From the NCBI RefSeq assembly GCF_900176565.1, contig NZ_FXEH01000004.1, positions 62,001 to 126,000 on the forward strand: a DNA stretch of 64,000 bases, given 5' to 3'. A program made the position numbers and the translations under genes. This document shows positions 55,445 through 64,000 of this stretch, in pieces (the first letter of the stretch is position 1; every line of letters begins with the position of its first letter). The notes under the pieces were generated by a model. The model was not told where the DNA came from. It worked only from the letters and a program-made list of their open reading frames with translations, and made no database searches. The stretch comes from Thalassobacillus devorans (GTDB lineage Bacteria > Bacillota > Bacilli > Bacillales > Halobacillaceae).

Positions 55445-56254
55445 ATGAATTTAAAACAACGTATAAGCAGTTTATTTGGGATCGTGATCTTAGTTTTCAT
55501 GCTTGCGGGGTGTGGGGACCAGCCCGAGGCTACAGGAGCGCCTGACAAAGAGGAAGAAAAAGTAGTAGGAATCATAGGTCCAATGGAAGTAGAAATTGAC
55601 ATTCTTCATTCTCATATGGAAGTGGAAGAGACAACGGAAAAAGGGACATTAACCTTTTATGAAGGAAATTTAGAAGGCCAGCCTATTGTACTGGTGAAAT
55701 CGGGAATCGGGAAAGTGAATGCAGCATCTGCAGCTCAAATGCTCATCAGCGATTTTGATGCAGATATATTGATTAACTCTGGCGTTGCAGGTGGGATTCA
55801 TCCTGATCTAGGTCTTGGAGATATCGTTATTTCCACAAAGACCGTGCATCATGATATGGACGAAACGGCTAAAGATTTTAAGCCAGGACAAATTCCATAT
55901 ATGGATACAAGGTATTTCGAAGCGGATCAAGAACTGATTCAGCTTGCGAAGAAAGGTACGAAGGGTCTTCCTGATTACGTTGATGTATTCAAAGGGCCGA
56001 TTGCGACAGGAGACCAATTCATTGCAAGCAAAGAAAAAACGGACTGGATTTATGAAACGTTTGATGCGTATGTTGTTGAAATGGAAGGAGCGGCTGTTGG
56101 ACAAGTTGCCTACTTAAATGAAATCCCGTACGTAGTCATTCGCTCAGCTTCCGATGATGCAGGAGAAGAAGCAGCAGGAATACAAGAAAACTTTGTAGAA
56201 GAAGCAGCGAAGAACTCCAGTCATGTGATTGAAGAAATGTTGAAAAATATGTAA
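55445..56254 (+). CDS. Lipoprotein MTA/SAH nucleosidase
   Basis: The 269-residue product has a lipoprotein signal (lipobox LAGC, Cys23), then an acidic linker and a full nucleoside phosphorylase-like domain: GIIGPMEVEIDILHSHM, KSGIGKVNAASAAQMLI, NSGVAGGIHPDLGLGDIVIS, VVEMEGAAVGQVAY (catalytic-site Glu) and RSASDDAGEEA (catalytic Asp). It would split 5'-methylthioadenosine or S-adenosylhomocysteine to adenine and a thioribose. Such enzymes are normally cytosolic; surface anchoring suggests scavenging of external nucleosides or quorum-related products. GGTGGGAGGAG precedes ATG. Confidence 0.85.
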   Translation: MNLKQRISSLFGIVILVFMLAGCGDQPEATGAPDKEEEKVVGIIGPMEVEIDILHSHMEVEETTEKGTLTFYEGNLEGQPIVLVKSGIGKVNAASAAQMLISDFDADILINSGVAGGIHPDLGLGDIVISTKTVHHDMDETAKDFKPGQIPYMDTRYFEADQELIQLAKKGTKGLPDYVDVFKGPIATGDQFIASKEKTDWIYETFDAYVVEMEGAAVGQVAYLNEIPYVVIRSASDDAGEEAAGIQENFVEEAAKNSSHVIEEMLKNM

Positions 56255-56284
56255 GATTCCAAAGGGTTACCTGGGAGATTAATA

Positions 56285-56338
56285 AGCGCCTGCCCCACTG
56301 TACTAAAGTGATAACACAGTGGGAGCAGGCACTTTTAT
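56285..56338 (+). terminator. REP-like palindromic terminator after the nucleosidase gene
   Basis: GCGCCTGCCCCACTGT pairs with ACAGTGGGAGCAGGCACT. TTTTATTT follows. Confidence 0.75.
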
Positions 56339-56375
56339 TTACTCGTTACCTTTTAGGAATACATTAGGTCAAAAA

Positions 56376-56408
56376 AATAGAGAAAAGCTCGATTGGCTTT
56401 TCTCTATT
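56376..56408 (-). terminator. Terminator of the dus gene
   Basis: AATAGAGAAAAGC and its exact complement form a stem. On the minus strand a T run follows. Confidence 0.75.
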
Positions 56409-56421
56409 GGAATTAAACTTA

Positions 56422-57423
56422 TTACGAAATAGAAAAACTTTTCTCTTCTGTCACGCCACCATGTTCCTCCGTAAACTCATCAAGCAGAGCACGTACCTCA
56501 TCGGTGGATTTTGTGTTCATCAGCTGATTCCTTAACTCACTTGCTCCCCGGAATCCGCGGACATATATTTTAAAAAAGCGGAGGAGCGGTTTGAAGAGAC
56601 GCGGTTCGAGTTCTTCGGAATATTTATCATGAAGATCGAGCTGCAGGCGAAGGAGGTCGAGCAGTTCTTCGCTTGTGTGCTCTTTTTTCTCTTTTTCAAA
56701 CGCGAACGGGTTATGGAAGATCCCGCGGCCGATCATTACGCCGTCCACGCCGTATTTTTCCACGAGCTCAAGTCCTTTCTGACGGTCTGGAATATCTCCG
56801 TTAATCGTCAGAAGCGTATCAGGTGCCACTTCATCACGGAGTTTCTTGATCTCGGGAATCAGCTCCCAGTGCGCCGGTACTTTACTCATTTCTTTTTTCG
56901 TACGGAGGTGAATGGAAAGGTTGACGATATCCTGTTCCAGCAGGTGCTTCAACCAGTCGCGCCACTCATCCACTTCCGAATAACCGAGACGGGTCTTCAC
57001 ACTGACAGGCAGTCCACCCGCTTTGGCAGCCTGGATGAGTTCCGCTGCGACATCGGGGCGACGAATCAATCCGCAGCCTTTCCCTTTTGTTGCGACATTC
57101 GGCGCAGGACAGCCCATGTTGATATCAATGCCACGATATCCCATCTCTGCCATACCTATACTCATCTGACGGAAGTACTCGGGCTTATCTCCCCAGATAT
57201 GGGCGACGATCGGCTGCTCATCTTCCGTGAACGTCAGACGTCCCCGCAGGCTGTCTTTTCCTCTCGGGTGGCAGTAGCTCTCTGTATTCGTAAACTCTGT
57301 AAAAAACACGTCAGGTCTTGCTGCTTCACTCACGACATGACGAAAAACGACATCCGTCACTGCTTCCATTGGCGCAAGAACAAAAAACGGTCGCGGCAAC
57401 TCATGCCAAAAGTTATCTTTCAT
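56422..57423 (-). CDS. dus: tRNA-dihydrouridine synthase
   Basis: The 333-residue flavoenzyme has the FMN barrel start [19 protein letters not shown], the substrate-site [19 protein letters not shown] (its second Cys is the catalytic proton donor), [13 protein letters not shown] and [16 protein letters not shown] for phosphate binding. A helical tRNA-binding domain forms the C-terminal third. It reduces specific tRNA uridines with NADPH. The CTD resembles the DusC-like forms of Bacillaceae. Single gene with its own terminator. Confidence 0.9.
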   Translation of the reverse strand: MKDNFWHELPRPFFVLAPMEAVTDVVFRHVVSEAARPDVFFTEFTNTESYCHPRGKDSLRGRLTFTEDEQPIVAHIWGDKPEYFRQMSIGMAEMGYRGIDINMGCPAPNVATKGKGCGLIRRPDVAAELIQAAKAGGLPVSVKTRLGYSEVDEWRDWLKHLLEQDIVNLSIHLRTKKEMSKVPAHWELIPEIKKLRDEVAPDTLLTINGDIPDRQKGLELVEKYGVDGVMIGRGIFHNPFAFEKEKKEHTSEELLDLLRLQLDLHDKYSEELEPRLFKPLLRFFKIYVRGFRGASELRNQLMNTKSTDEVRALLDEFTEEHGGVTEEKSFSIS

Positions 57424-57631
57424 ACTATATCTGAACCTTTCCTTAAGGAACGAGGTCGTTCCAAAATTTAAAAGTAAAATATTTCTGCTTCTTATCTATA
57501 TCCACTTAGGCTGGATTTCAACCAATATATACTTTAATGGTATCAAACGAAAAGTGCAAGAGAAAGTCGCGGTGGAGAGCGCTGGAAAAGAGTGGTGCAG
57601 GTGCTCGTGCCTCCCCAACTAAAGAATGAAC

Positions 57632-57657
57632 GTGTAAAATTGTGTCTATTCGGGAAC
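57632..57657 (+). promoter_or_regulatory. Possible sigma-B promoter
   Basis: GTGTAA, 14 bases, GGGAAC, close to the GTTTAA-N12-14-GGGWAW consensus. It lies 85 bases before the general-stress flavin protein gene, which suits that gene family. Confidence 0.4.
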
Positions 57658-57741
57658 AAGAAGAAAAAGATAGAAGGTATACTGCTTCGATCCATTGGGA
57701 TAGGAGAGCGGTAGCTTACAACGATAAGGAGGGAAACATAA

Positions 57742-58263
57742 ATGGCAAACCAAACTTCAGAAAACCAGGAAACCATCAAGAAAATTAAAGACTTGATTAA
57801 AGATGAGAAGGTAGCGATGCTGACCACGTTAACTCCAGAAGGCAAGCTGATGTCCCGGCCGATGCGTACCCAGGAAGTAGAAATGGATATGGATAAGGAA
57901 GAAATCTGGTTCATCACCGAAAAAGATACCGAAAAGTATAGGGATATCGAACGTAATTCTGCCGTTAACCTGGCATACGCAGGCAACTCCTATGTATCGA
58001 TCAGTGGCACTGCTGAATTTGTTCAGGATGAAGATAAGAAGAAAGACTATTGGAATAAAATATTAGGACGATTACTGAACACTTCTCCCGATGATCCGAA
58101 TGTTGTATTGGTCAAAGTGACACCAGAAATCGCCGAATACTGGGAGTCCGGCGTGAACGTCAAGACCGTTAAGGAGTTTGTGAAAAAGATGACCAGCAGT
58201 AAGTCGTTAGATGATAGCAATGATTTGAAAGATACGGTCCACTTTAATGAAAACACAAAATAA
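57742..58263 (+). CDS. General stress protein, PNPOx-like flavin-binding (GS26/YdaG type)
   Basis: The 173-residue protein is a pyridoxamine-phosphate-oxidase-like split barrel: DEKVAMLTTLTPEGKLMSRP, IWFITEKDTEKYRDIE, then NLAYAGNSYVSISGTAEFV and YWESGVNV. Members of the YdaG/general stress protein 26 family bind FMN or F420-like cofactors and are induced by stress. AAGGAGGG precedes ATG. A sigma-B-like promoter is upstream and a terminator downstream. Confidence 0.87.
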   Translation: MANQTSENQETIKKIKDLIKDEKVAMLTTLTPEGKLMSRPMRTQEVEMDMDKEEIWFITEKDTEKYRDIERNSAVNLAYAGNSYVSISGTAEFVQDEDKKKDYWNKILGRLLNTSPDDPNVVLVKVTPEIAEYWESGVNVKTVKEFVKKMTSSKSLDDSNDLKDTVHFNENTK

Positions 58264-58283
58264 CTTATAATCTGAATGCAAAT

Positions 58284-58317
58284 AAAGCAGGAACCGATCA
58301 TAGGTGCCTGCTTTTTT
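58284..58317 (+). terminator. Terminator after the stress protein gene
   Basis: AAAGCAGGAACC / GGTGCCTGCTTT with T6. Confidence 0.8.
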
Positions 58318-58525
58318 AATATTAAAAAAGAGAAATGAGTATTTTCCCTCCCTTTCATAAATCACTTATAGTATAATAGATGGGAATGTATGTTCTTAGA
58401 AATGATGTTTTATCTCCTCAATTTAAACCCCGGACACCTCTATCCAATACCTTTATTACGATCCCCATCATTTATTAATTTTTCATTGCACCTCAACAGT
58501 CATTCATCGAAAGGAGTACGAGGAC

Positions 58526-60667
58526 GTGGCAAGAGTAGTCATCTTAGCGGAAAAACCCTCCCAGGCAAAAGCATATGCCGAAGCATTTACAGTACAGGAG
58601 AAGACAAAAACTTACATCCAGCTTAAGGCGGACGATACGTTCCCGAATGGAGCAACGATCACATGGGGAGTAGGACATCTCGTGGAATTGAAGGAACCCC
58701 ACGATTATAAAGCCGAGTGGAAGAAGTGGAAGCTGGACCAATTGCCGGTTGTTCCGGAACAGTTCCTGGAAAAAGTAGCAAAAGGAAAATGGGAGCAATT
58801 CCAGGCGGTCAAAAAGCTATTCCATCAGGCGGATATCATCGTCAATGCGGCGGATGTCGATCGGGAAGGGTCGAATATTTTTTACAGTATCCTTAAGCTG
58901 ACTGGAGTTAAAGGAAAGCCGATTCAACGTTTATGGATCAACTCGCTTGAAAAGGATGAAGTGCGGAAAGGATTCAGGCAGCTGCAAACTAACGAGAAGG
59001 ATTTACGTTTATTTGATGAAGCGAAAGCCCGGCAAATCAGCGACTGGATGGTGGGAATCAATGCAAGTCGGCTGTTCACCCTGCTGCTACAGAAGAAAGG
59101 GTATGGAAGCTACCTTACCATCGGACGAGTGCAGTCGCCGACGGTTTATTTGATTTATCAACGGCATAAGGAGATAGAGAATTTCAAACCGGAACCGTTT
59201 TATCAGATTGAGGGACTTTTCAACTCCCAGGCAGGTACATACAAAGGGCTGGCTGAGGTAAAGGAAAAGGATAAAGCGAAGGTCCAGGCCGTGCTGGACA
59301 AGCATCAATTGCAGGAGAAGGAAGCTTACAAAGGCATTGTCGAGCGACTGGATAAAAAGACGAAGCGGATAAAGTCACCGAAGCTCCACTCCCTTTCCAC
59401 GTTGCAAAGTGTCGCGAACCGGCGTTGGAAGTATTCTCCGTCGCAAGTACTCAAAACAATGCAGAAGCTCTATGAAAAACGCCTTGTCAGCTATCCAAGA
59501 ACGGACTGCAATTTTATCACTGACAGCGAGTTTTCCTATCTGGTTAAAAATTTGCAAGGGTACCAGCAAGCGTTGAATGTTTCTTTTACAGCATCGTCCT
59601 TGAAGCCTAGCAAGCGGTATGTAGACAGCAGCAAGGTGCAGGAACACTACGCAATCATACCGACAAAGTCCGTTCCGACCGAAAAAAAGCTGAGTGGGTT
59701 AAGCCGTGAAGAACGTAATATTTACAATGAAATTATGGCAACGACCCTTGCGATGTTTCACAAGGATTATGTTTATGAGGAGACGACGATTTTTACTCAT
59801 GTGCATGATTTACCGTTTAAGTCTACTGGAAAAAGAGATGTCGACAGGGGATGGAAGGAACTATTTCCAAAGCCGGTGAAGGCGAAGCAGGAGAAAGAAG
59901 CTGATCTGCCTGGGGTTCAAAAAGGGGAGCAGGTAGATGCCAAACTTCATATAAAGGAAAGCATGACACAGCCACCGAAGCCCTACACCGAAGGTCAGCT
60001 GATTAATATGATGAAGACGTGCGGGAAACTGGTGGATAATGAAGCGGATGTCGAGATTTTGAAAGAAGTCGAAGGCCTCGGGACAGAAGCCACCCGCTCG
60101 AGTATTATTGAAACAATCAAAGCCCAGAAATATATAGAAGTGAAACGGAACAATGTGTCGATCACCGAGAAAGGGATCATGCTCTGTGAGGCGATTGAAG
60201 GAACACTCCTATCCAGTCCCTCGATGACAGCCAAATGGGAGTCCTATTTAAAGAAAATCGGAAGCGGCGATGGCTCGAAGCAAGTCTTCATCAAACAAAC
60301 CCGCCAATTCATAGATAAATTGCTTCAGGAAACACCGGATATCATCCAGCAGGTTAACGTCAGGAGTACCGGTGAACCTGAGAAACGCAAGTGGAACGAA
60401 CCGATTGCCAAATGTCCTGCCTGTGAGAATGGATCGATTGTCGATCGTTACAAATTCTACGCGTGCTCGGCCTACAAAAAAGGATGTACAGTGACTTTCC
60501 CGAAGAAACTGGCAGGGAAGACACTAACGCAGAATATGATAAAGACATTGTGTCAGAAGAAGCGTACCAATGTTTTGAAAGGATTTAAAGGAAAGAAACG
60601 ATTCAGCACAGCGCTAGTGTTGGATGAAAACTATAAAATCGTATTTGATTTCGGGAAAAAAACGTAA
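58526..60667 (+). CDS. topB: DNA topoisomerase III
   Basis: The 713-residue type IA topoisomerase has a Toprim domain (RVVILAEKPSQAKAYAEAF with the catalytic Glu; NAADVDREG with the DxD acid pair), an active-site tyrosine in KRLVSYPRTDCNFITD, and the barrel segment GLGTEATRSSIIETI. A C-terminal zinc-like cluster (CPACENGSIVDRY ... CSAYKKGC) follows, then basic residues. Length and order match TopB of Bacillus. It decatenates and relaxes DNA through a single-strand gate. It starts with GTG after AAAGGAG (nine-base spacing). GC is higher here, as for core genes. Confidence 0.95.
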   Translation: MARVVILAEKPSQAKAYAEAFTVQEKTKTYIQLKADDTFPNGATITWGVGHLVELKEPHDYKAEWKKWKLDQLPVVPEQFLEKVAKGKWEQFQAVKKLFHQADIIVNAADVDREGSNIFYSILKLTGVKGKPIQRLWINSLEKDEVRKGFRQLQTNEKDLRLFDEAKARQISDWMVGINASRLFTLLLQKKGYGSYLTIGRVQSPTVYLIYQRHKEIENFKPEPFYQIEGLFNSQAGTYKGLAEVKEKDKAKVQAVLDKHQLQEKEAYKGIVERLDKKTKRIKSPKLHSLSTLQSVANRRWKYSPSQVLKTMQKLYEKRLVSYPRTDCNFITDSEFSYLVKNLQGYQQALNVSFTASSLKPSKRYVDSSKVQEHYAIIPTKSVPTEKKLSGLSREERNIYNEIMATTLAMFHKDYVYEETTIFTHVHDLPFKSTGKRDVDRGWKELFPKPVKAKQEKEADLPGVQKGEQVDAKLHIKESMTQPPKPYTEGQLINMMKTCGKLVDNEADVEILKEVEGLGTEATRSSIIETIKAQKYIEVKRNNVSITEKGIMLCEAIEGTLLSSPSMTAKWESYLKKIGSGDGSKQVFIKQTRQFIDKLLQETPDIIQQVNVRSTGEPEKRKWNEPIAKCPACENGSIVDRYKFYACSAYKKGCTVTFPKKLAGKTLTQNMIKTLCQKKRTNVLKGFKGKKRFSTALVLDENYKIVFDFGKKT

Positions 60668-60804
60668 ATTTTTACATTGACTCTTCATTGAAATTATTTC
60701 ATACTATTCTATTAATATAGAAGACTAATATGGTTTTATAACCTGCATGCTATGGAACATAGATATTTGAAAGTAACATTAGTTCAGGAAGTACTAATAA
60801 GAAA

Positions 60805-60848
60805 ATGCTCTTCTATCCCATGTGAAAGGGGAGAAGGGCGTTTTTTAC
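60805..60848 (+). terminator. Hairpin with T tract before proB
   Basis: GCTCTTCTATCCC pairs with GGGGAGAAGGGC (with wobble) and GTTTTTT follows. It may end the topB transcript or attenuate proB. No T-box sequence is visible. Confidence 0.5.
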
Positions 60849-60884
60849 ACTTTAAATGTTTACTATTTGGGTGGTGGATGGAGA

Positions 60885-62000
60885 ATGAAGAAGCAAAGGA
60901 TCGTTGTCAAAATAGGAAGCAGTTCTTTGACAAATGCAAATGGTGGACTAAGTAATGATAAGCTGCGTGAGCACGTTGATGCGCTGGCACGTCTCAAGAA
61001 GCTTGGGCACGAAGTGATTTTGATATCATCCGGTGCCGTTGCGGCGGGCTTTAAAGATCTTGGTTATTCCTCACGTCCGGTAACGATTTCCGGTAAACAA
61101 GCAGCCGCAGCGGTAGGGCAAGGACAACTTTTGCAAGGGTATACCGAAGAGTTTAGAAGACATGGGGTTGTTGCTGCACAATTACTGTTAACGAGGCAAA
61201 ATTTCCTGCACAAAGAACAATATCAAAATGCCCATGCCACCTTATCGGAACTGTTAAAACGTAATGTCACACCCATTATTAATGAAAATGATTCCGTGGC
61301 CGTTGAAGAATTAACCTTTGGCGATAACGATATGTTATCTGCGCTCGTTAGTGGACTTGTCCACGCCGATTTCTTAATGATACTGACAGATATTAATGGT
61401 ATATATGATCAAAATCCAAACACGCACCCAAATGCAAAGAAATATAACTTCCTTCAAGAGGTCGATGATGATTTAGTAAAAGGTGCTTCAGGAGCCGGTT
61501 CAAAAGTGGGCACTGGCGGGATGAAATCGAAAATAGAGGCAGCCCGCACAGCATTAGCGTTAGGGGTGAAAGTATTTATTGGGTCTGGAACAGGACATGA
61601 AAAGTTGGTTGATATCCTGGCTGGAAAAGGCGATGGAACATATATAGGGAGCAGCTCTCAGAGCAGTATGAAGAATACTAAACAGTGGCTGGCACTCCAT
61701 TCTATACCTAATGGCAAAATAGAAGTGGACCATGGGGCTGAAGCGGCTATCGTAATGCATGGTAAAAGTCTCCTGCCTGCGGGTATAACCAACATCATTG
61801 GTAACTTTAGAGCCAATGATGTAGTAGAGGTAGTTAACGTAAAGGGGCAGCTTATTGGAAGAGGCAGTGTGAACTTTTCTTCTAATCAATTATCAGAGAT
61901 TAAGGGATTGTCCAGTACAGAAGCAATGATTAAAGCCAATAGTAATCAGAAGGTTGTTATTCATAGGGATTATTGGGTAAGTCATCATAATAAAAAATGA
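60885..62000 (+). CDS. proB: Glutamate 5-kinase
   Basis: The 371-residue protein starts [21 protein letters not shown], the amino-acid-kinase P-site, and continues [33 protein letters not shown] and [10 protein letters not shown]-like [16 protein letters not shown]-terminal PUA domain follows (about 280-360, [14 protein letters not shown]). It phosphorylates glutamate, the first step of proline synthesis. proA is not next to it, which recalls the separate, osmotically induced ProJ of B. subtilis; that would suit a salt-adapted host. The start at ATG 60885 gives the family N-terminus; longer frames upstream cover the leader hairpin. Confidence 0.93.
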   Translation: MKKQRIVVKIGSSSLTNANGGLSNDKLREHVDALARLKKLGHEVILISSGAVAAGFKDLGYSSRPVTISGKQAAAAVGQGQLLQGYTEEFRRHGVVAAQLLLTRQNFLHKEQYQNAHATLSELLKRNVTPIINENDSVAVEELTFGDNDMLSALVSGLVHADFLMILTDINGIYDQNPNTHPNAKKYNFLQEVDDDLVKGASGAGSKVGTGGMKSKIEAARTALALGVKVFIGSGTGHEKLVDILAGKGDGTYIGSSSQSSMKNTKQWLALHSIPNGKIEVDHGAEAAIVMHGKSLLPAGITNIIGNFRANDVVEVVNVKGQLIGRGSVNFSSNQLSEIKGLSSTEAMIKANSNQKVVIHRDYWVSHHNKK

Positions 62001-62023
62001 TTGAAAAGTGAGGAGTTGTCATT

Positions 62024-62785
62024 ATGAAGAAATCAAACAACAATCACTTATCGGAAGAAGAAAAAAGAGCGATATTACGAGCAGCCGATGAAATTATAGC
62101 AACAGGAGGACGAACGCTTCTTGCTAAGATTTTGAAAGGATCGCGTGAGAAAAAGGTATTACAATTGAAATTGGATAAGTGTCCAGTCTATGGCTATTTT
62201 AAGTCAGAAAAACTGGAAGAGGTCCAGAATAAAATAGAGTGGATGATTGATTACGATTTTCTCGATATTCAGTACAGCGGAAAATTACCGATGATTATTT
62301 TTACGGAAAGAGGCTGGCATATTGAGCGTGATCAGATGGCCGATGAAATTTTGCGTGAATGGCAGCAGTGGATAGAGCAGGGAATTAGTCATCCAGACAT
62401 GAGTTATTTAAAAGATCGTAATCGAGAAATGATTCTTCTATTTCTTGAAAAAGTGAAAGAGACACAAGACAAAAGGTACATACCATACTTGAAAACATGG
62501 GCTGAAATTGATTACAAAAAGGTGAAAGCTAAAATTCAGGAGACTATTAAAGCACTGGAATTAAACGAACCAATTGATCATCAAGTAAAATTAAAAAGGG
62601 AAGAATCAACAAAGGAAATGTTGGAGGGAGAGGCTCCCCAGGATCTCCTATTGAAATGTTATGAATGTGGGGAGCGCTTCCTCTTTACAGTAGGTGAACA
62701 GAAATTTTATAAACAAAAAGGTTTTGTATACCCAAAGAGATGTAACGAGTGTCGAAATCAAAGAGATGAAGAATTTTTATGGTGA
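62024..62785 (+). CDS. RQC-minor-1 family DNA-binding protein with zinc ribbon
   Basis: The 253-residue protein has an N-terminal RQC-like winged helix (LSEEEKRAILRAADEIIATG, GGRTLLAKILKGSREKKV, CPVYGYF, then FTERGWHIERDQM). A helical middle part and a C-terminal zinc ribbon (CYECGERFLFTVGEQKFY, then CNECRNQRDEEF) follow. RQC-minor proteins are stand-alone relatives of the RecQ C-terminal DNA-binding domain. Role unknown, probably DNA or RNA binding in repair or stress. It starts 24 bases after proB and is probably co-transcribed. AGTGAGGAG precedes ATG. Confidence 0.8.
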   Translation: MKKSNNNHLSEEEKRAILRAADEIIATGGRTLLAKILKGSREKKVLQLKLDKCPVYGYFKSEKLEEVQNKIEWMIDYDFLDIQYSGKLPMIIFTERGWHIERDQMADEILREWQQWIEQGISHPDMSYLKDRNREMILLFLEKVKETQDKRYIPYLKTWAEIDYKKVKAKIQETIKALELNEPIDHQVKLKREESTKEMLEGEAPQDLLLKCYECGERFLFTVGEQKFYKQKGFVYPKRCNECRNQRDEEFLW

Positions 62786-62813
62786 TTCTGAGAGAAGAAG
62801 TACCATTAAAATT

Positions 62814-62867
62814 CGGTGCCTGTCCCCAGCGTGATAATGCATTAATAAAGGGGGCAGGCGCCTTTTT
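62814..62867 (+). terminator. REP-like terminator between convergent genes
   Basis: GGTGCCTGTCCCC pairs with GGGGGCAGGCGCC and T6 follows. Confidence 0.8.
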
Positions 62868-62899
62868 TGTGTTTTTAGTCCTTTGATAATATGAAATGA

Positions 62900-63691
62900 T
62901 TAAAAACGCTTAAAATAACGTTCATCATACCCCAAGCGTTCTGAGGCCTCTTTTCCAGCTTCCATCACTTTTTTGGCGATATCCGGAATTTTTTTGTCTT
63001 TCATCCGCTGGATCGGTCCAACAACGGTAATCGCGCTGACCACTTTTCCCTGGTAATCCCGGATCGGGGCAGCAACTGACTTCGTTCCTTCTGTTAATTC
63101 CTCTGTACTTACCGCGTACCCTTTTTCACGTATCGATACTAGTTCTTCTTGAAGCAGGTCAGGGTCCGTGATGCTGTTCTCTGTATAGGGACTTAATCCC
63201 TGACTAATGACCGCTTCTACAATATGATCGTCGCTAAAGGCGAGTAGTACTTTTCCTGAACTTGTACAGTAGGAAGGGTTTCTCCTTCCTAAGTGTGTCA
63301 GTATGCGAACAGGATGATTGCATTCTTCTTTATGGATATAAATCGTATCGAGCCCATCCATGATCGCTAAGTGTGCGGTTTCCCCGGTATCATTGACTAG
63401 TTTATATAGAACAGGAGCGGATTCTTTATGGATTTCCAGATTGTTGGTCACGATGCCTCCAAGCGTGAGGACTGACATGCCTAGTCTATAGGCGTTTGTT
63501 TTTTGATCTTTAATGACAAACCCTTCACTGGCAAGTGTGGATAGTAACCGGCTGACGGTGCTTTTAGCCAGTCCTAAGGATTCTGCCAGTTCACTCACTT
63601 TTTTGGTCGGTTCATAGGTGGAAAAGCTTTTTAAAATAAGTAATGCATTTTTTACAGAAGACAGTGTTTGCGGCTGCTTCTTTTTTGGCAT
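62900..63691 (-). CDS. IclR-family transcriptional regulator
   Basis: The protein has about 263 residues from ATG 63691, chosen because AGAGGTG lies six bases upstream; a GTG three codons earlier is part of that site. The N-terminal winged helix (VKNALLILKSFS, VSELAESLGLAKSTVSRLLS) is followed by an effector domain (AHLAIMDGLDTIYIHKEE, RRNPSYCTSSGKVLLAF, TKSVAAPIRDYQGKVVSAITVVGP). IclR regulators respond to aromatic or carboxylic acids. A shared upstream box links it to the MFS/benE transporters and to the divergent gene at 63983. Confidence 0.9.
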   Translation of the reverse strand: MPKKKQPQTLSSVKNALLILKSFSTYEPTKKVSELAESLGLAKSTVSRLLSTLASEGFVIKDQKTNAYRLGMSVLTLGGIVTNNLEIHKESAPVLYKLVNDTGETAHLAIMDGLDTIYIHKEECNHPVRILTHLGRRNPSYCTSSGKVLLAFSDDHIVEAVISQGLSPYTENSITDPDLLQEELVSIREKGYAVSTEELTEGTKSVAAPIRDYQGKVVSAITVVGPIQRMKDKKIPDIAKKVMEAGKEASERLGYDERYFKRF

Positions 63692-63832
63692 GTTTTTCAC
63701 CTCTTGTAAATGTAGTTCTTTATACAGGAACGGTTTATGGAACGGTTGATAGATGGAATATACGCTAATTATATAGAATTATGGGCACTTTCTAAATAGT
63801 AATCGTAGAAAATTTTGATTATTTTTAATTTT

Positions 63833-63858
63833 GTTGCGTATAGAGGAACGGGAATCTT
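63833..63858 (+). promoter_or_regulatory. Candidate IclR box between iclR and the next gene
   Basis: GTTGCGTATAGAGGAACGGG followed by AATCTT, the partner of the box at 50480-50505. A second motif GGAACGG occurs twice at 63729-63747, near the IclR start. Confidence 0.5.
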
Positions 63859-63982
63859 TTTTAAATTCTTAATGGTTTCTATAATGAACGTGTACTCAAC
63901 AAAAAGGATTTTTGAGAGATTTTTGTTATCCATTTATCGAAACCTGGTTCCAGGTTTCCGAAAAAATAAGGAGGCTTTCTAT

Positions 63983-64000
63983 ATGCAAACGACAAAAACA
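63983..64000 (+). CDS. Start of a gene cut by the window end
   Basis: AAGGAGG stands eight bases before ATG 63983, and only MQTTKT is visible. It is divergent from the IclR gene and has the shared box upstream, so it probably belongs to the regulated pathway. The product cannot be told. Confidence 0.5.

Noticed and set aside
60700-60884. T-box or other amino-acid riboswitch before proB
   Set aside because: Only a terminator-like hairpin is visible; no T-box sequence or specifier stem was found.
1-64000. tRNA or rRNA genes
   Set aside because: No cloverleaf or rRNA-like sequence was recognised on either strand by eye.

Overview
The window looks like chromosomal or integrated-plasmid DNA of a spore-forming, probably salt-adapted member of the Bacillaceae. 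The evidence is low to moderate GC, strong AGGAGG-type ribosome binding sites, TTG and GTG starts, a CotF-type spore coat protein, a sigma-B-like promoter, a very acidic lipoprotein and gene families typical of Bacillus, Halobacillus or Virgibacillus relatives. I cannot name the species.

Layout. 0-4.4 kb: a GntR/YtrA regulator, a membrane-anchored Mrr-like nuclease, a duplicated-domain protein of unknown role and two exported phosphodiesterases. 4.8-14.6 kb: a mobile or plasmid-derived stretch bounded by two ~1.2 kb direct repeats. Each repeat holds an ardC-type antirestriction gene (first copy frameshifted, second intact) behind a structured leader. Between the repeats lie an M29-like protein, an MFS exporter, a truncated Tn3 transposase, a spore coat protein and an acidic lipoprotein. 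A serine recombinase follows.

15.7-45 kb: an accessory array of mostly plus-strand single genes or short operons: ABC exporter, MFS, AAA ATPase, GNAT, CBO0543 protein, serine hydrolase, methyltransferase, zeta-type kinase. Most are followed within 10-190 bp by a copy of one dispersed, imperfectly palindromic repeat, at least 13 copies in all. Two group II introns sit at the same position in two copies, and an IS21 element splits the MFS gene. The layout resembles a cassette array. Many members are decayed. Minus-strand exceptions are a secreted toxin-like gene with a partner, and a MerR/TipAS regulator.

37-48 kb: a DUF1538 membrane protein with a tandem P-II protein, a K+/H+ antiporter, a zeta-like toxin pair and a broken TOTE primase-helicase. 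A short direct repeat flanks the last two. 48.5-64 kb is mostly core genome: degV, an SDR, an AAHS-type MFS plus BenE (aromatic acid uptake), an IS1182 element, a lipoprotein MTA/SAH nucleosidase, a tRNA-dihydrouridine synthase, a stress flavin protein, topB, proB, an RQC-minor protein and an IclR regulator. The IclR gene and the MFS/benE pair share an upstream sequence box, which suggests one aromatic-acid regulon.

The observations I would follow first are the ardC leader, whose stems are conserved by compensatory change between the two copies, and the cassette-like repeat array with its introns. All calls come from reading the sequence; no database search was possible.
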